Shown: positions 18,696 to 28,278, numbered from the stretch's first letter. The stretch is DNA of 64,000 nucleotides from Betaproteobacteria bacterium (GCA_019136545.1 JAGVUA010000065.1:1-64000); one strand, 5' to 3'. Numbers and translations are program-made. The notes: generated from the sequence alone by a model not told the origin.

Positions 18696-20459
18696 TCAAG
18701 GCGCCTGCACATAGCTGCCGGGCGCTTTGCCCAGCGCTGGAAACGCGGCGGTCGAGACCGGCGGAGGCGTTCCCGACCTGCCGGAACGGGGCTTGAGCCA
18801 CGCCAGCCAGTCCTCCCACCACGAACCGCGAACATGCTCGGCCCGGTCTCGCCAGTTGTCCGGCGTGTCATGGCGCTCGGCGCTCGCCACCCAATACTCG
18901 CGCTTGGGGGGGAGCACCGGCGGATTGACGATGCCCAGAATATGACCGGAACTCGAAAGCACGTACCGCTTGGCGCCGGCAACGTGGTTGTTGATCCGGA
19001 ATGTCTGACGCCAGGGCGCAATGTGATCGTCCGCCGCGCCCACCGCATACACCGGCTGAACGATGCGTTCGAGGTCTATCTTTTCGCCGGCGATCGTCAG
19101 GGCATCTTTCTTGATCAGCGCATTGTTGAGGTAGAACTCCCTGAGGTACCACTTGTGCATGGCCGCCGGCATTCTGGTCGTGTCCATGTTCCAGTAGAGC
19201 ACATCGAAGGGCGGTGGCATTTCCCCATAGAGATAGCCATGGACCACGTAATGCCAGATCAGACTGTTCGATCGGAGCAGCCGGAAAGCAGCCGCCATTT
19301 CCTTGCCGTCAAGATAGCCCTTCCTGTCCATCGACTGCGACAGGAAGTTGACGCTGCCCTCATCGAGGAATACCTCGATGTCTCCGGGCTTGTGGAAGTC
19401 GACCAAGGTTGTCAGGAACGTTGCGGAACTGACCGGCACGCCATCGGCGGGATAGTGGCGATTCGCCCACGCCATATAGGCAGCAAGCGCCGATCCGCCG
19501 ATGCAGTAACCCACCGCATTGACCTTGCTGGCGCGGGAAATCTTTTGCGCAACCTCCACCAGGCAGGCAATCCCTTCGACCAGATATGCGTCGAATCCTA
19601 CCTCCCGCATGTCTTCGCCCGGGTTTTTCCAGCTCGTGATGTATACGTCGAAGCCATGCTCGACCAGATGCTTGACCAGACTTTTCCGGGGATTGATGTC
19701 CAGGATGTAGAACTTGTTGATCCAAGGGGTAACGATGACCAAGGGAACAGCGTGAACCCGGCGCTGGCTGGGCGCGTAATGAATTACCTCCAGCAAGCGG
19801 TTGCGGAACACGACTTGGCCCGGCGTCGTCGCCAGGTTGCGGCCGACGTGGAAATCCTCGGGGGCGGTCATGCGGACTGTCCCCGCTTTCAAGTCGGCCA
19901 GGAAGTTGCGCATGCCTCGCACAAGGCTGTCGCCGTTGCTTTCCACGGCCTTGCGCATCGCCACCGGATTGGTCAACAGGAAATTCGTCGGCGCCATGGC
20001 ATTGAGCCATTTGCGCCACCAGAAAGCCGCACGGCGACGCTCCTGGTTGGAAAGTCCCGGGGTCTGGTAGAGCATGTCCTGGATGTGCCGCGTGCTCAGG
20101 AGATACCACTCCTTGGCGATATCCCAACTCGCGGACTCGGTCCATACCGGATCGACGAACCGGGTATCGTCGGGATTCGGCTTTTCGATATCCTCCGCCG
20201 GCAGTCCCAAGGCCCTGCGCCAGGAATGCCACTGCAAGGCCAGCATCTTGCTGGAAAACGCGGCCATTTCTTCCGCCAGTTCCTGCGGATGCGCCAACCA
20301 TGCCAACTGCGCATGCAGCAGCGGCATCGCCACGCCCATCGGATCGACGTTGGCTTCGACCGCATGATGCACGGCCTGCCACGCCGCCTTGGAAGATCCG
20401 ACGCCGTTATTCCTGCTCAAACGATTATTGCCTCCAGCCAATCTCCCGGGTATCGCCAT
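18696..20459 (-). CDS. phaC: Class I-like polyhydroxyalkanoate synthase
   Basis: The 587-residue protein polymerises hydroxyacyl-CoA into PHA. The PhaC lipase-like box GYCIGGS carries the catalytic Cys, and the Asp in GAADDHIAPW and His in SSGHILGIVNPP complete the triad. The N-terminal PhaC domain is present (KEWYLLSTRHIQD and FFWRKW-like sequence near residue 150). Length fits class I. The ATG at 20459 overlaps the preceding beta-CASP gene by 35 bp. No phaA, phaB or phasin is adjacent. Its grouping with a universal stress protein and a beta-CASP nuclease under an FNR box suggests an anaerobic or stress function. Confidence 0.9.
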   Translation of the reverse strand: MAIPGRLAGGNNRLSRNNGVGSSKAAWQAVHHAVEANVDPMGVAMPLLHAQLAWLAHPQELAEEMAAFSSKMLALQWHSWRRALGLPAEDIEKPNPDDTRFVDPVWTESASWDIAKEWYLLSTRHIQDMLYQTPGLSNQERRRAAFWWRKWLNAMAPTNFLLTNPVAMRKAVESNGDSLVRGMRNFLADLKAGTVRMTAPEDFHVGRNLATTPGQVVFRNRLLEVIHYAPSQRRVHAVPLVIVTPWINKFYILDINPRKSLVKHLVEHGFDVYITSWKNPGEDMREVGFDAYLVEGIACLVEVAQKISRASKVNAVGYCIGGSALAAYMAWANRHYPADGVPVSSATFLTTLVDFHKPGDIEVFLDEGSVNFLSQSMDRKGYLDGKEMAAAFRLLRSNSLIWHYVVHGYLYGEMPPPFDVLYWNMDTTRMPAAMHKWYLREFYLNNALIKKDALTIAGEKIDLERIVQPVYAVGAADDHIAPWRQTFRINNHVAGAKRYVLSSSGHILGIVNPPVLPPKREYWVASAERHDTPDNWRDRAEHVRGSWWEDWLAWLKPRSGRSGTPPPVSTAAFPALGKAPGSYVQAP

Positions 20460-21846
20460 GCTTGGGCACAACGACCTCGGACCAACCCAAGCCACGCACA
20501 TCACCTGCGAATGCTTCTGCAGTCGCCGCCTCGCCGTGAACGATAAAACACTGGTCCGGCGGCTGCCGAAACTGAGTCAGCCAGCCCAGCAGCGCTTTCT
20601 TGTCGGCATGCGCGGACAATCCGCCAATGGTATGAATGTCAGCCTTTACCGGAACCTCTTCCCCGAATATCCTGACCCACCGGGCGCCATCGACCAATCG
20701 CCGACCCAGCGTGCCCGCCGCCTGAAAGCCTGTGATGATCACGGAGCTTTGTTTGCGCGGCAAGTTGTGCCGCAGATGATGCTTGATTCTGCCCGCATCG
20801 CACATCCCGCTTGCGGCAATGATGACCGCACCCGCCTCGATCTCGTTCAAAGCCATCGATTCCTCGATTTCCTGGACGAAGCGTATGGCGGGGCTTTCCG
20901 GATGGCGGCGTTGCCACTCGATCAGATTCCGGGTTTCTGAGTCGAGCAGATTCAAGTGCTTCAAAGTCAATCTGGTCGCAGCCTCGGCCATGGGCGAATC
21001 AACGTGAATCGTCATGGGCGAAAGCCTGCCGCGCCGCACCAGATCGGTAAGGATGAACAGCACTTCCTGGGTCCGGCCGACGGCAAATGCCGGTACGATG
21101 ACGTTGCCATGCTTGCGCCTCAAGGTGTCCTCGAGGGCAGCCACCAGTTCCGCTTCGGTGTCGGCCATGTTCTTGTGCAGCCGGTTCCCGTAAGTGGACT
21201 CGACGATCAGGACATCCGCTGCCGCTATCGGGGTCGGATCGTTGAGCACCGGCCTGTCCGGTTGACCCAGGTCGCCCGAAAAAACCACCTTGCGCGTCGA
21301 CTCGGCTTCGCTAAACCACAATTCGGTAATGGCCGAACCCAGAATGTGCCCTGCGTCGCGAAACACGACGCGAATACCCGACGCGGGCTGCCATTCTGCA
21401 TCATACGGACACGGCCTGAACTGCCGCAGGCATTGGCGGGCCTGCGTCACGGTGTAGAGCGGCGCACGCTCCCGCCTCGTCCGTACACGCCGCTCATGGC
21501 GACGGCGGTTTTCCCATTCTGCTTCCTTTTCCTGGATGTGTGCGGAATCGAGCAGCAGCACCTCCGCAAGATCGCACGTTGCCTGGGTGGCGTACACCGG
21601 TCCCCGGAAACCAAGCGCCGACAGTCTCGGCAGCAGGCCGGAATGATCGATATGCGCATGCGTCAGGATGACGAAATCCAGCGCCTTCAAGGGAAATCCG
21701 AAATCAAGCGCAGCGAGATTGCGCTGGTACGCTTCGCGGCCCCCCTGAAACATGCCGCAATCCACCAGAAAACGCGCGCCGGCCCCCTCTAGCAAGAAAC
21801 AGGAACCGGTGACTTCGCGAGCGGCGCCGAGAAAGCGGATACGCAT
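20425..21846 (-). CDS. Beta-CASP metallo-beta-lactamase ribonuclease-like protein
   Basis: The 473-residue protein is an MBL-fold nuclease with a beta-CASP insertion, the family of CPSF-73 and of bacterial RNA-processing enzymes. Motif 2 is THAHIDHSG (H63, H65, D67, H68), the third motif is DAGHILGSA, and the beta-CASP part shows VIVPAFAVGRTQEV and ASGMCDAGRIKHHL. The C-terminal HADKKALLGWL motif is typical of the RNA-metabolising branch. It is divergent from the usp gene and shares with it an FNR-type box (21885-21898). The phaC start lies inside its 3' end. Target RNAs are unknown. Confidence 0.88.
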   Translation of the reverse strand: MRIRFLGAAREVTGSCFLLEGAGARFLVDCGMFQGGREAYQRNLAALDFGFPLKALDFVILTHAHIDHSGLLPRLSALGFRGPVYATQATCDLAEVLLLDSAHIQEKEAEWENRRRHERRVRTRRERAPLYTVTQARQCLRQFRPCPYDAEWQPASGIRVVFRDAGHILGSAITELWFSEAESTRKVVFSGDLGQPDRPVLNDPTPIAAADVLIVESTYGNRLHKNMADTEAELVAALEDTLRRKHGNVIVPAFAVGRTQEVLFILTDLVRRGRLSPMTIHVDSPMAEAATRLTLKHLNLLDSETRNLIEWQRRHPESPAIRFVQEIEESMALNEIEAGAVIIAASGMCDAGRIKHHLRHNLPRKQSSVIITGFQAAGTLGRRLVDGARWVRIFGEEVPVKADIHTIGGLSAHADKKALLGWLTQFRQPPDQCFIVHGEAATAEAFAGDVRGLGWSEVVVPKHGDTREIGWRQ

Positions 21847-21884
21847 GATGACAAAGGATTCTGCGCAACCGCTACCGGCCGATG

Positions 21885-21925
21885 TTGACTTGCATCAACG
21901 ACCCAGCCGTCATCGGCTCGATAAT
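21885..21925 (+). promoter_or_regulatory. FNR-type box and -10 element for usp (class II promoter)
   Basis: TTGACTTGCATCAA (21885-21898) is an FNR-type box. GATAAT at 21920-21925 is centred 31 bases from the box centre, the class-II arrangement, predicting RNA start near 21933, about 24 bases before the usp ATG. In the opposite direction CAGAAT (21858-21863) is also 31 bases from the centre, which would give a nearly leaderless beta-CASP mRNA. Confidence 0.8.
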
Positions 21926-21956
21926 TGAAACTCGTTCCGTTGCGCAGGAGAATTCG

Positions 21957-22400
21957 ATGTTCAAACACATTCTGGTTCCCACGGATGGTTCGCAACTTTC
22001 GCTCGAAACCGTCAAACGCGCGGTGACCTTTGCGCGCGAGGCGGGGGCAAAGATTACGTTCTTCTTCGCCAAGCCGGATTATCCGGTGGTTTTTTATGGC
22101 GAGGGCGCTCTGATAGATCCGACCACGCCGGAAAAATTTGCCGAAATGGCCGATCGCCAAGCTCAGGAGATCCTCGCCAACGCAAGTGCCGTCGCAAAAG
22201 AAGCCGGGGTACCGAGTGCGAATACCGACAGCGTCAGCGACCTGCCCTACCAAGCCATCATCGATGCCGCCAACAATGCCGGCTGCGATCTGATCTTCAT
22301 GGCGTCGCATGGCCGGCGGGGGTTCAGCGGCCTACTGCTCGGCTCCGAAACCCAAAAAGTACTCACGCATTCGACCATACCCGTTCTCGTCTATCGATGA
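21957..22400 (+). CDS. Universal stress protein (UspA family)
   Basis: The 147-residue single-domain protein begins FKHILVPTDGSQLS and ends with the nucleotide-binding loop region MASHGRRGFSGLLLGSETQK, the ATP-binding form of the fold. AGGAG lies 7 bases before ATG 21957. The promoter has an FNR box at the class-II position, so expression should rise when oxygen falls, as for ANR-controlled usp genes of Pseudomonas. It converges with the fixH-like gene, 28 bp away. The exact function is unknown; Usp proteins support survival in stationary or oxygen-limited cells. Confidence 0.93.
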   Translation: MFKHILVPTDGSQLSLETVKRAVTFAREAGAKITFFFAKPDYPVVFYGEGALIDPTTPEKFAEMADRQAQEILANASAVAKEAGVPSANTDSVSDLPYQAIIDAANNAGCDLIFMASHGRRGFSGLLLGSETQKVLTHSTIPVLVYR

Positions 22401-22428
22401 GAACCAGGCCCCCTGCGGTGGCCGCCTG

Positions 22429-22956
22429 CTAATCGTTTCCTAACGCCAATTCACCATTGGCAGGGAGGATGATGTTGCCCAAGAGCCGCCAGGAAGCCGC
22501 ATCGTCTTCGATGAGAACCAGCCAGTGCCCCGATGCCGGCAGCCGGAACTTGCCCGCGTAATGACCATCGCGACCATCGCGATCATCGGCACGCTCCAGG
22601 ACAAACTGCTGGTCGAGGCCCGCGCGGGTCGGGTGGGATAAGGTCACCATCAAGCGCCTGGGGTATGCGAAATTGTCATGCTTGGTGGCCGAGAGCGCGG
22701 CATCGATCGCCTCGGCCGTAAAACGCGCCCGAAAGCGCAGTCCCAAGTCCTTCGCCTCTCGGCTGCGCGCCAGAACCTGGTCCACCACGAGGCCCTTCTT
22801 GTAGTAGTCCTCGGCCACCAGCCCATCACTCGTCGAGTAGGCGATCCAAGCGGTCGCGATGCCGGCGACGACCACCACCGCCGGACCGAGCATCAATAGC
22901 CAGGGCCAAGGCTGGCGATACCACGGCTGTACTGACAGATCTTTCGTATTGTTCAT
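22429..22956 (-). CDS. ccoH: FixH/CcoH-family cbb3 oxidase assembly protein
   Basis: The 175-residue protein has one N-terminal membrane helix (about 19-41) followed by DGLVAEDYYKKGL, a hallmark of FixH/CcoH, and a periplasmic beta-rich domain. CcoH binds to and stabilises the cbb3 oxidase during assembly. Its start overlaps the ccoG stop by four bases, giving the order ccoNOQP-ccoG-ccoH. The hydrophilic domain is about the expected length; no cofactor site is visible. Confidence 0.9.
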   Translation of the reverse strand: MNNTKDLSVQPWYRQPWPWLLMLGPAVVVVAGIATAWIAYSTSDGLVAEDYYKKGLVVDQVLARSREAKDLGLRFRARFTAEAIDAALSATKHDNFAYPRRLMVTLSHPTRAGLDQQFVLERADDRDGRDGHYAGKFRLPASGHWLVLIEDDAASWRLLGNIILPANGELALGND

Positions 22957-24368
22957 GGCATCAGGAATATTGCTTTCTCGTGGACCTCTATGGCGCTGTC
23001 GGTCAAGGATTTCACGTCGAAATGGATCGTATGCGATCCCTTCGCGGCGGCATCGGGCGGAACCCTCACTTGGAACGTCACATTCTTGTTGCTCGCCGAC
23101 GGTAGCTGGATGATCGGATCCCCCATCAACGCGATTCCGTTCAGGCCGCTAACGCTGACGCTATAGCGCTGCTCCTTTTCGGAGACGTTCATGACCTGGA
23201 GGCGGAACACGTTCTCGATGAGGCCATCCTCGACTTCGCGCGCCAGCGTCATGCGATCCCGAATCACGTCGACGCGCAGCGCCGGCTTGGTCGCCAGTCC
23301 CCAGACCCACGCAAGCGTAATCGCTCCGAGGATGAGGGTATAGACGATGATGCGCGGGCGTACCACATGCCCGAGGATCTCCTTGGCGCCCCAATGCTTG
23401 GCCAAGGCGTTTTCGGTTGAGTACCGGATGAGTCCCTTGGGGTAACCCATCTTTTCCATCACCTGATCGCACACGTCGATACATGCGGCGCAACCGATGC
23501 ACTCGTACTGCAGTCCCTTGCGAATGTCGATTCCGGTGGGACACACCGCGACGCATTGGTCGCAGTCGATGCATTCCCCGAGCCCAAGCGCCTTGTAGTC
23601 CGCGCTCCGCTTTCTTGTTCCCCTCGGTTCGCCGCGCTCCTCGTCGTAGGTAATGACCAGCGTATCGGGATCGAACATGACGCCCTGGAAGCGGGCATAA
23701 GGGCACATGTACTTGCAGACCTGTTCTCTCAGGTGTCCGGCAAAGCCATACGTCAGGCCCGAATAGAGGATGATCCAGGTCCACTCCCACGGCCCGAACG
23801 ACAAGGTCATGGCCGACGCCACCAGTTCCTCGATCGGCGTGAAGTATCCCACGAAGGTAAACCCCGTCCAGAACGAGAAAAGAATCCACAGGCCGTACTT
23901 CAGAACTCGCTTGGCCAGTTTGCCGCCGTTCATCGGCGCTGCGTCAAGCCTGACTCTCGCGTTGCGATCGCCTTCGATCTTTTCCTCTATCCAGAGAAAG
24001 ATCTCCGTATAGACGGTCTGGGGGCAGGCGTAGCCACACCAAAGGCGGCCCGCCACGGCGGTAAACAAGAACAAGGCATAGGCCGAGATGATCAGCAGGA
24101 CGGCCAGAAAGAACACGTCCTGCGGCCAAAACACCAAGCCGAACAAATAGAACTTTCGCTCGACGAGGTCGAACAATACGGCCTGCCGGCCATTCCATGG
24201 CAGCCAGCAAAGTCCGTAGAACAGGAGTTGGGTAAACCAGACGAGAATCCAGCGCCAAGTGGCAAAGATTCCGGTTACCGCCTTTGGGTGGATTTTCTTG
24301 TGCACCTCATAGAGAGGCGCGGGCGCTTCCGCGCGAGTCGCGGAATCTGTGGGGGGCTTGGTGATCAT
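22953..24368 (-). CDS. ccoG: Cytochrome c oxidase accessory protein CcoG
   Basis: This 471-residue membrane protein (RdxA/FixG family) is involved in cbb3 oxidase biogenesis, probably as a cupric reductase. There are several N-terminal helices with WCGYACPQTVYTE, then two ferredoxin-type [4Fe-4S] sites CIDCDQCVAVCPTGID and CIGCAACIDVC, and a C-terminal periplasmic IgG-like domain with the family's FRLQVMNVSE segment. It lies 222 bp downstream of ccoP; that gap contains hairpins, so its transcription may be partly separate from ccoNOQP. Confidence 0.95.
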   Translation of the reverse strand: MITKPPTDSATRAEAPAPLYEVHKKIHPKAVTGIFATWRWILVWFTQLLFYGLCWLPWNGRQAVLFDLVERKFYLFGLVFWPQDVFFLAVLLIISAYALFLFTAVAGRLWCGYACPQTVYTEIFLWIEEKIEGDRNARVRLDAAPMNGGKLAKRVLKYGLWILFSFWTGFTFVGYFTPIEELVASAMTLSFGPWEWTWIILYSGLTYGFAGHLREQVCKYMCPYARFQGVMFDPDTLVITYDEERGEPRGTRKRSADYKALGLGECIDCDQCVAVCPTGIDIRKGLQYECIGCAACIDVCDQVMEKMGYPKGLIRYSTENALAKHWGAKEILGHVVRPRIIVYTLILGAITLAWVWGLATKPALRVDVIRDRMTLAREVEDGLIENVFRLQVMNVSEKEQRYSVSVSGLNGIALMGDPIIQLPSASNKNVTFQVRVPPDAAAKGSHTIHFDVKSLTDSAIEVHEKAIFLMP

Positions 24369-24590
24369 GCTTGTTTTCGAAAGGATGAAATAGCCAACTG
24401 CAATATACCCGCTTCAAGCAGACGTCCCCACGCGTCTCCCTGATGCTACCGGGTACTTGTCCCTGGCATGCCCAGGGACAAAATACCGACCTCTCACCCC
24501 GTCTCCTGGGCGTCTTGCTGCCGGCGGCGACAATGCCGTGTACGGGCGAGGCACATGCAACAGGCCGTCCTCGCCCGAATGAACAACTGC
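24369..24590. other. ccoP-ccoG intergenic region with two inverted repeats
   Basis: No gene is seen. A perfect 10-bp stem with arms TTGTCCCTGG (24457-24466) and CCAGGGACAA (24472-24481) and a 5-base loop is present, and a 9-bp stem with arms CGGGCGAGG (24544-24552) and CCTCGCCCG (24569-24577) follows ccoP. Neither has a clear T tract, so they are more likely mRNA-stabilising or attenuating structures than strong terminators. Confidence 0.55.
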
Positions 24591-25859
24591 CTAGAGGATC
24601 GTGGCCTCCACGCGCCGCGCTTCCTTGTTATCGCCTGTGCCGGTTGTCTCGGCGGGCTTGCGCAATTCGATCCGCTCGTCGCCGATACCGGCAGCCTTTA
24701 GCACGGCGACGACGGAAAGCGCACGGGTCTTGGCCAGTTCTTCGTTGGCGGCCTTGTCGCCCGTCGCGTCATGGAATCCCGAGACCGCGAACTTTGCGGC
24801 GGGATTGGCCTTGGCCAGTTCGAGCAGGCTCTGCATGACGGCTTGCGCTTCGGCGCCGAGATCCGCCTGGCCGGTCGCAAAATAGATCTTCGCGGTATTC
24901 CCATCGAGAACGGCCATCGGTCCCGCGCTGGATGCGTCCGCTTTGACGCCACCGCCCAATCCCCATACGTACGCCGTCAGCAGATGAACCTTGGCGTCGC
25001 CCAGGAAATCCCCGAAGGCAGGCATGCGGTTGGTGCGGCCATTCGTGACAATGTCGATCATTTCTTCTTCACGCGAGCCGTAGAGCCAGACCTTGTCGGT
25101 GAGGTTCGGATAGCCGGCATCCGGATTGCCCTTGGCATCCGGCCCGTGGCAGGCGGCGCAGGCTTGCGGATACAGATCCTTGCCGCGCTGTGCGCGAATG
25201 GAATCGTTCGGGAGTCCGGACAGGGAGCGGACATAGTGCACCACGTCCTTCACCTGTTCCGCGTCCATGTCGGGCTTGGTGCCCTTAGGCGTCATGACCG
25301 CATCGTGGCCTTCCTTGATGGTGGCCTTGATCTTGTCCGGCGTGCCGCCCCAGAGCCAATCGGAGTCGGTCAGGTTGGGAAACGACTTCGCCCCTTTCGC
25401 GTCCGAACCATGGCACTGTGCGCAGTACGTCAGCCAAAGCCGCTGGCCCATTTCCCTCGCCTCGCTATTGGCGGCCACGGTCATCACATCCTGGCTCAAG
25501 AACTTGTTGAAGACCGGCGCAAAGTGCTGATCGGCCTTCTTCATCTCGTTCTCGTATTGGCCGCGCATGGTCCAGCCAAAGAAACCCGGATAGTTGCCTA
25601 TGCCCGGGTAGAGCACAAGATAGACCAAGGCGAAAATAACCGTGATGTAGAACATCCACCGCCACCAGTTCGGCAAGGGATTGCTGTACTCCTGCAAGGT
25701 CTCATCCCAGACGTGGCCCGTCGTTTGTCCGGCATTCGACTTGGCCTTGTCCTGGATCCACAGAAATACGCCGCAACCGACGATACTGACCAAAGCCAGT
25801 ACCGCCACGTAAATGTTCCAGAAATTGCTGACGAAATCACTCGTGTTGTTGAAATCCAT
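24591..25859 (-). CDS. ccoP: cbb3 oxidase diheme subunit CcoP fused to an OmpA-like domain
   Basis: The 422-residue protein starts as a normal CcoP: two membrane helices (about 16-35 and 66-86), then two cytochrome c domains with CXXCH at C146-H150 and C234-H238. Standard CcoP ends near residue 305. Here about 100 further residues form an OmpA/MotB-like domain (about 322-422): KIYFATGQADL, then GFHDATG with D364, NEELAKTRALSVV with R379, and ARRVEATIL at the end. D364 and R379 correspond to the peptidoglycan-contact residues of OmpA domains. The domain would sit in the periplasm and could tie the oxidase to the cell wall. ccoQ is 12 bp upstream. Confidence 0.92.
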   Translation of the reverse strand: MDFNNTSDFVSNFWNIYVAVLALVSIVGCGVFLWIQDKAKSNAGQTTGHVWDETLQEYSNPLPNWWRWMFYITVIFALVYLVLYPGIGNYPGFFGWTMRGQYENEMKKADQHFAPVFNKFLSQDVMTVAANSEAREMGQRLWLTYCAQCHGSDAKGAKSFPNLTDSDWLWGGTPDKIKATIKEGHDAVMTPKGTKPDMDAEQVKDVVHYVRSLSGLPNDSIRAQRGKDLYPQACAACHGPDAKGNPDAGYPNLTDKVWLYGSREEEMIDIVTNGRTNRMPAFGDFLGDAKVHLLTAYVWGLGGGVKADASSAGPMAVLDGNTAKIYFATGQADLGAEAQAVMQSLLELAKANPAAKFAVSGFHDATGDKAANEELAKTRALSVVAVLKAAGIGDERIELRKPAETTGTGDNKEARRVEATIL

Positions 25860-25871
25860 CTCGAATTCCTT

Positions 25872-26054
25872 TCAGTATTTCGCTTGATCCGCGCCCGGTC
25901 CGTTCTCATCGGCTGGCAAGTCATCTTCCAACGGAATCCGCGCGGCAGCTTCATAACTCTGCTTGCGGCGACTGGAGAAAGCCCACCACACGATGCCGAC
26001 GAACATCACGAACGACAGCACCGTGAATAGGGAACGCAGATCATTGATATCCAT
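25872..26054 (-). CDS. ccoQ: cbb3 oxidase subunit CcoQ
   Basis: This 60-residue single-helix protein (helix about 11-27, VLSFVMFVGIVWWAF) has the charged tail usual for CcoQ, which stabilises the cbb3 complex. It sits between ccoO (6 bp upstream) and ccoP (12 bp downstream), the standard position. Sequence conservation in this family is low, so the assignment rests on size, topology and position. Confidence 0.9.
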   Translation of the reverse strand: MDINDLRSLFTVLSFVMFVGIVWWAFSSRRKQSYEAAARIPLEDDLPADENGPGADQAKY

Positions 26055-26060
26055 GGCTGC

Positions 26061-26672
26061 TCAACGCGTCTGCTTCAGCGCCAAACCCAAACCCTGGAGA
26101 TAGGCGACCAAGGCGTCGAGTTCGGTTTTCCCCTCGATCAGTTGGCCCGCGCCGGCAATCTCGTCATCCTTGTAGGGCACGCCCACCTTGCGCAAGGCAT
26201 CCATCTTGGCAGCGATATGAGGCTCCTTGAGCGGACGGTTCAGCCAGGAATAGGCGGGCATGTTCGACTCGGGCACGACATCGCGCGGATTCAACAGGTG
26301 AATCCGATGCCATTGATCCGAATAACGGCCGCCTACCCGGGCCAAGTCGGGTCCCGTGCGCTTGGAACCCCACTGGAACGGATGGTCGTAAACAAACTCG
26401 CCCGCCACCGAGTAGTGGCCGTAACGCTCCGTTTCCGCCCGGAATGGCCGGATCATCTGAGAGTGGCAGTTGTAGCAACCTTCACGAATGTAAATGTCGC
26501 GTCCCGCCAGCCGCAAGGCATCGTAGGGCTTGACGAGCTCGTTTACCGGCTGGGTTGTGGATTTCTGGAAGAACAGCGGGACGATCTCGACCAGACCGCC
26601 CACGCTGACAGTCAGGATCGTCAGGACGATCATCCACCCAACATTCCTCTCGATCTGCTCATGCGTCAACAT
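26061..26672 (-). CDS. ccoO: cbb3 oxidase monoheme subunit CcoO
   Basis: The 203-residue membrane-anchored cytochrome c passes electrons from CcoP to CcoN. It has one N-terminal helix and the heme site C66-Y-N-C69-H70 followed by SQMIRPF, exactly as in CcoO, with the distal Met likely in the PAYSWL/MPAYS region. The length is normal. It lies 34 bp downstream of ccoN and 6 bp upstream of ccoQ in one operon. Confidence 0.96.
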   Translation of the reverse strand: MLTHEQIERNVGWMIVLTILTVSVGGLVEIVPLFFQKSTTQPVNELVKPYDALRLAGRDIYIREGCYNCHSQMIRPFRAETERYGHYSVAGEFVYDHPFQWGSKRTGPDLARVGGRYSDQWHRIHLLNPRDVVPESNMPAYSWLNRPLKEPHIAAKMDALRKVGVPYKDDEIAGAGQLIEGKTELDALVAYLQGLGLALKQTR

Positions 26673-26706
26673 GACATGTGACTCCTATGTAATTGGTCGC
26701 GTAGGC

Positions 26707-28146
26707 TTAGTGGGCGTGCGCCGGCGCCAGCACAGGCGCGTCATTGACCGCACGGCCGCTCGCCATGGTCTTGAACATGTTGTAGGCCATCAACAACATG
26801 CCGCCAAGGAACATCAGGCCACCGACGACGCGGATTATCCAGAACGGGTAGGAAGACTTGACGGACTCGACGAACGAATACGTCAGGGTCCCATCCACGT
26901 TGGTGGCGCGCCACATCAGCCCCTGCATCACGCCGGAAATCCAGAGCGCGGCGATGTACAGCACCGTGCCGAGCGTCGCAAGCCAGAAGTGCGTGTTGAT
27001 CAGCCTGGTCGAGTACATCTCGGTCTTGCCGAACAGGCGGGGCAACAGGTAATAGATGGAACCGATCGAGATCATCGCCACCCAGCCCAGCGCGCCGGAA
27101 TGCACGTGGCCGACCGTCCAGTCGGTGTAATGCGACAAGGCATTCACCGTCTTGATCGACATCATCGGGCCTTCGAAGGTCGACATGCCGTAGAAGGACA
27201 GGGAGGTAATCATGAACTTCAGGATCGGATCATCGCGCAGCTTGTACCACGCACCCGACATGGTCATGATGCCGTTGATCATGCCGCCCCAGCTTGGCGC
27301 AAGCAAAATCAGCGAAAACAGCATGCCGAGCGACTGAGTCCAGTCCGGTAGCGCCGTGTAATGCAGATGGTGCGGGCCGGCCCACATGTACGTGAACACC
27401 AGGGCCCAGAAGTGCACCACGGAAAGCCGGTAAGAGTAGACCGGGCGACCGGCCTGCTTGGGCACGAAGTAATACATCATGCCCAGGAAGCCCGCCGTCA
27501 GGAAGAAGCCCACGGCATTGTGGCCATACCACCACTGGACCATCGCATCCTGAACCCCGGCATAGGCCGAGTAGGACTTGGGCGTCAACACGCCCGCGGC
27601 AAACACCGGAATCTCGGCGCTATTGACGAGGTGCAGCAGGGCAACGGTCAGGATGAAGCCGCCGAAGAACCAGTTGGAGACGTAGATGTGCGAAGTCTTG
27701 CGCTTCACGAGGGTACCGAAGAACACCACCGCATACGCCACCCAAACAACCGTGATGAGGATGTCGATGGGCCACTCCAGTTCCGCATATTCCTTGCCGG
27801 ACGTGAAGCCAAGCGGCAGGCTCAGCGCCGCCAGCACGATGACCAACTGCCAGCCCCAGAAGGTAAATGCCGCGATGCCCGGCGCGAACAGCGGCGTGTG
27901 GCAAGTCCGCTGCACCGAGTAATACGAGGTCGCAAACAGCGCGCATCCGCCGAAGGCAAAAATCACCGCGTTGGTATGCAACGGCCTCAAGCGGCCATAG
28001 CTCAGCCACTCGAAGAAATTCAACTCCGGCCACACCAGTTGGGCGGCAATAATGACGCCGACCAGCATGCCCACGATGCCCCAGATCACGGTCATGACGG
28101 CAAACTGGCGCACGACTTTGTAGTTGTAAGTCGCTTGCGATTGCAT
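26707..28146 (-). CDS. ccoN: cbb3 oxidase catalytic subunit CcoN
   Basis: The 479-residue subunit I reduces oxygen at a high-spin heme/CuB centre and pumps protons in the inner membrane. Twelve helices are visible, with the low-spin heme His in [10 protein letters not shown], CuB and active-site segments [18 protein letters not shown], and [11 protein letters not shown], plus [10 protein letters not shown] near the C-terminus. Its promoter carries an FNR box with a well-placed -10 element. This high-affinity oxidase suits micro-oxic respiration and fits the surrounding low-oxygen regulon. Confidence 0.97.
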   Translation of the reverse strand: MQSQATYNYKVVRQFAVMTVIWGIVGMLVGVIIAAQLVWPELNFFEWLSYGRLRPLHTNAVIFAFGGCALFATSYYSVQRTCHTPLFAPGIAAFTFWGWQLVIVLAALSLPLGFTSGKEYAELEWPIDILITVVWVAYAVVFFGTLVKRKTSHIYVSNWFFGGFILTVALLHLVNSAEIPVFAAGVLTPKSYSAYAGVQDAMVQWWYGHNAVGFFLTAGFLGMMYYFVPKQAGRPVYSYRLSVVHFWALVFTYMWAGPHHLHYTALPDWTQSLGMLFSLILLAPSWGGMINGIMTMSGAWYKLRDDPILKFMITSLSFYGMSTFEGPMMSIKTVNALSHYTDWTVGHVHSGALGWVAMISIGSIYYLLPRLFGKTEMYSTRLINTHFWLATLGTVLYIAALWISGVMQGLMWRATNVDGTLTYSFVESVKSSYPFWIIRVVGGLMFLGGMLLMAYNMFKTMASGRAVNDAPVLAPAHAH

Positions 28147-28237
28147 GTTGATTTACCTCGCGAAGAACAAAAAAATCCTATCGGCCAAAACCGCCCGACC
28201 CCACCCTGGACGGATACCAAACTCAAGTTTGCTGTGC

Positions 28238-28278
28238 AGCATAAAGGCAAGTAGGGCCGACATTTTGACTCAGATCAA
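28238..28278 (-). promoter_or_regulatory. FNR-dependent promoter of ccoNOQP
   Basis: TTGACTCAGATCAA (28265-28278) is an FNR-type box, and TATGCT (28238-28243, minus strand) is centred 31 bases from it, the class-II distance. RNA would start near 28230, leaving a leader of about 84 nt before ccoN. This box is distinct from the perfect box at 28469-28482. Confidence 0.82.

Noticed and set aside
20425..20504. A phaC start further upstream at 20504.
   Set aside because: It would increase the overlap with the beta-CASP gene to about 80 bp and adds residues with no PhaC similarity; ATG 20459 is sufficient.
24457..24481. Strong intrinsic terminator between ccoP and ccoG.
   Set aside because: The stem is good, but no T tract follows on the minus strand, so it is listed only as an inverted repeat.
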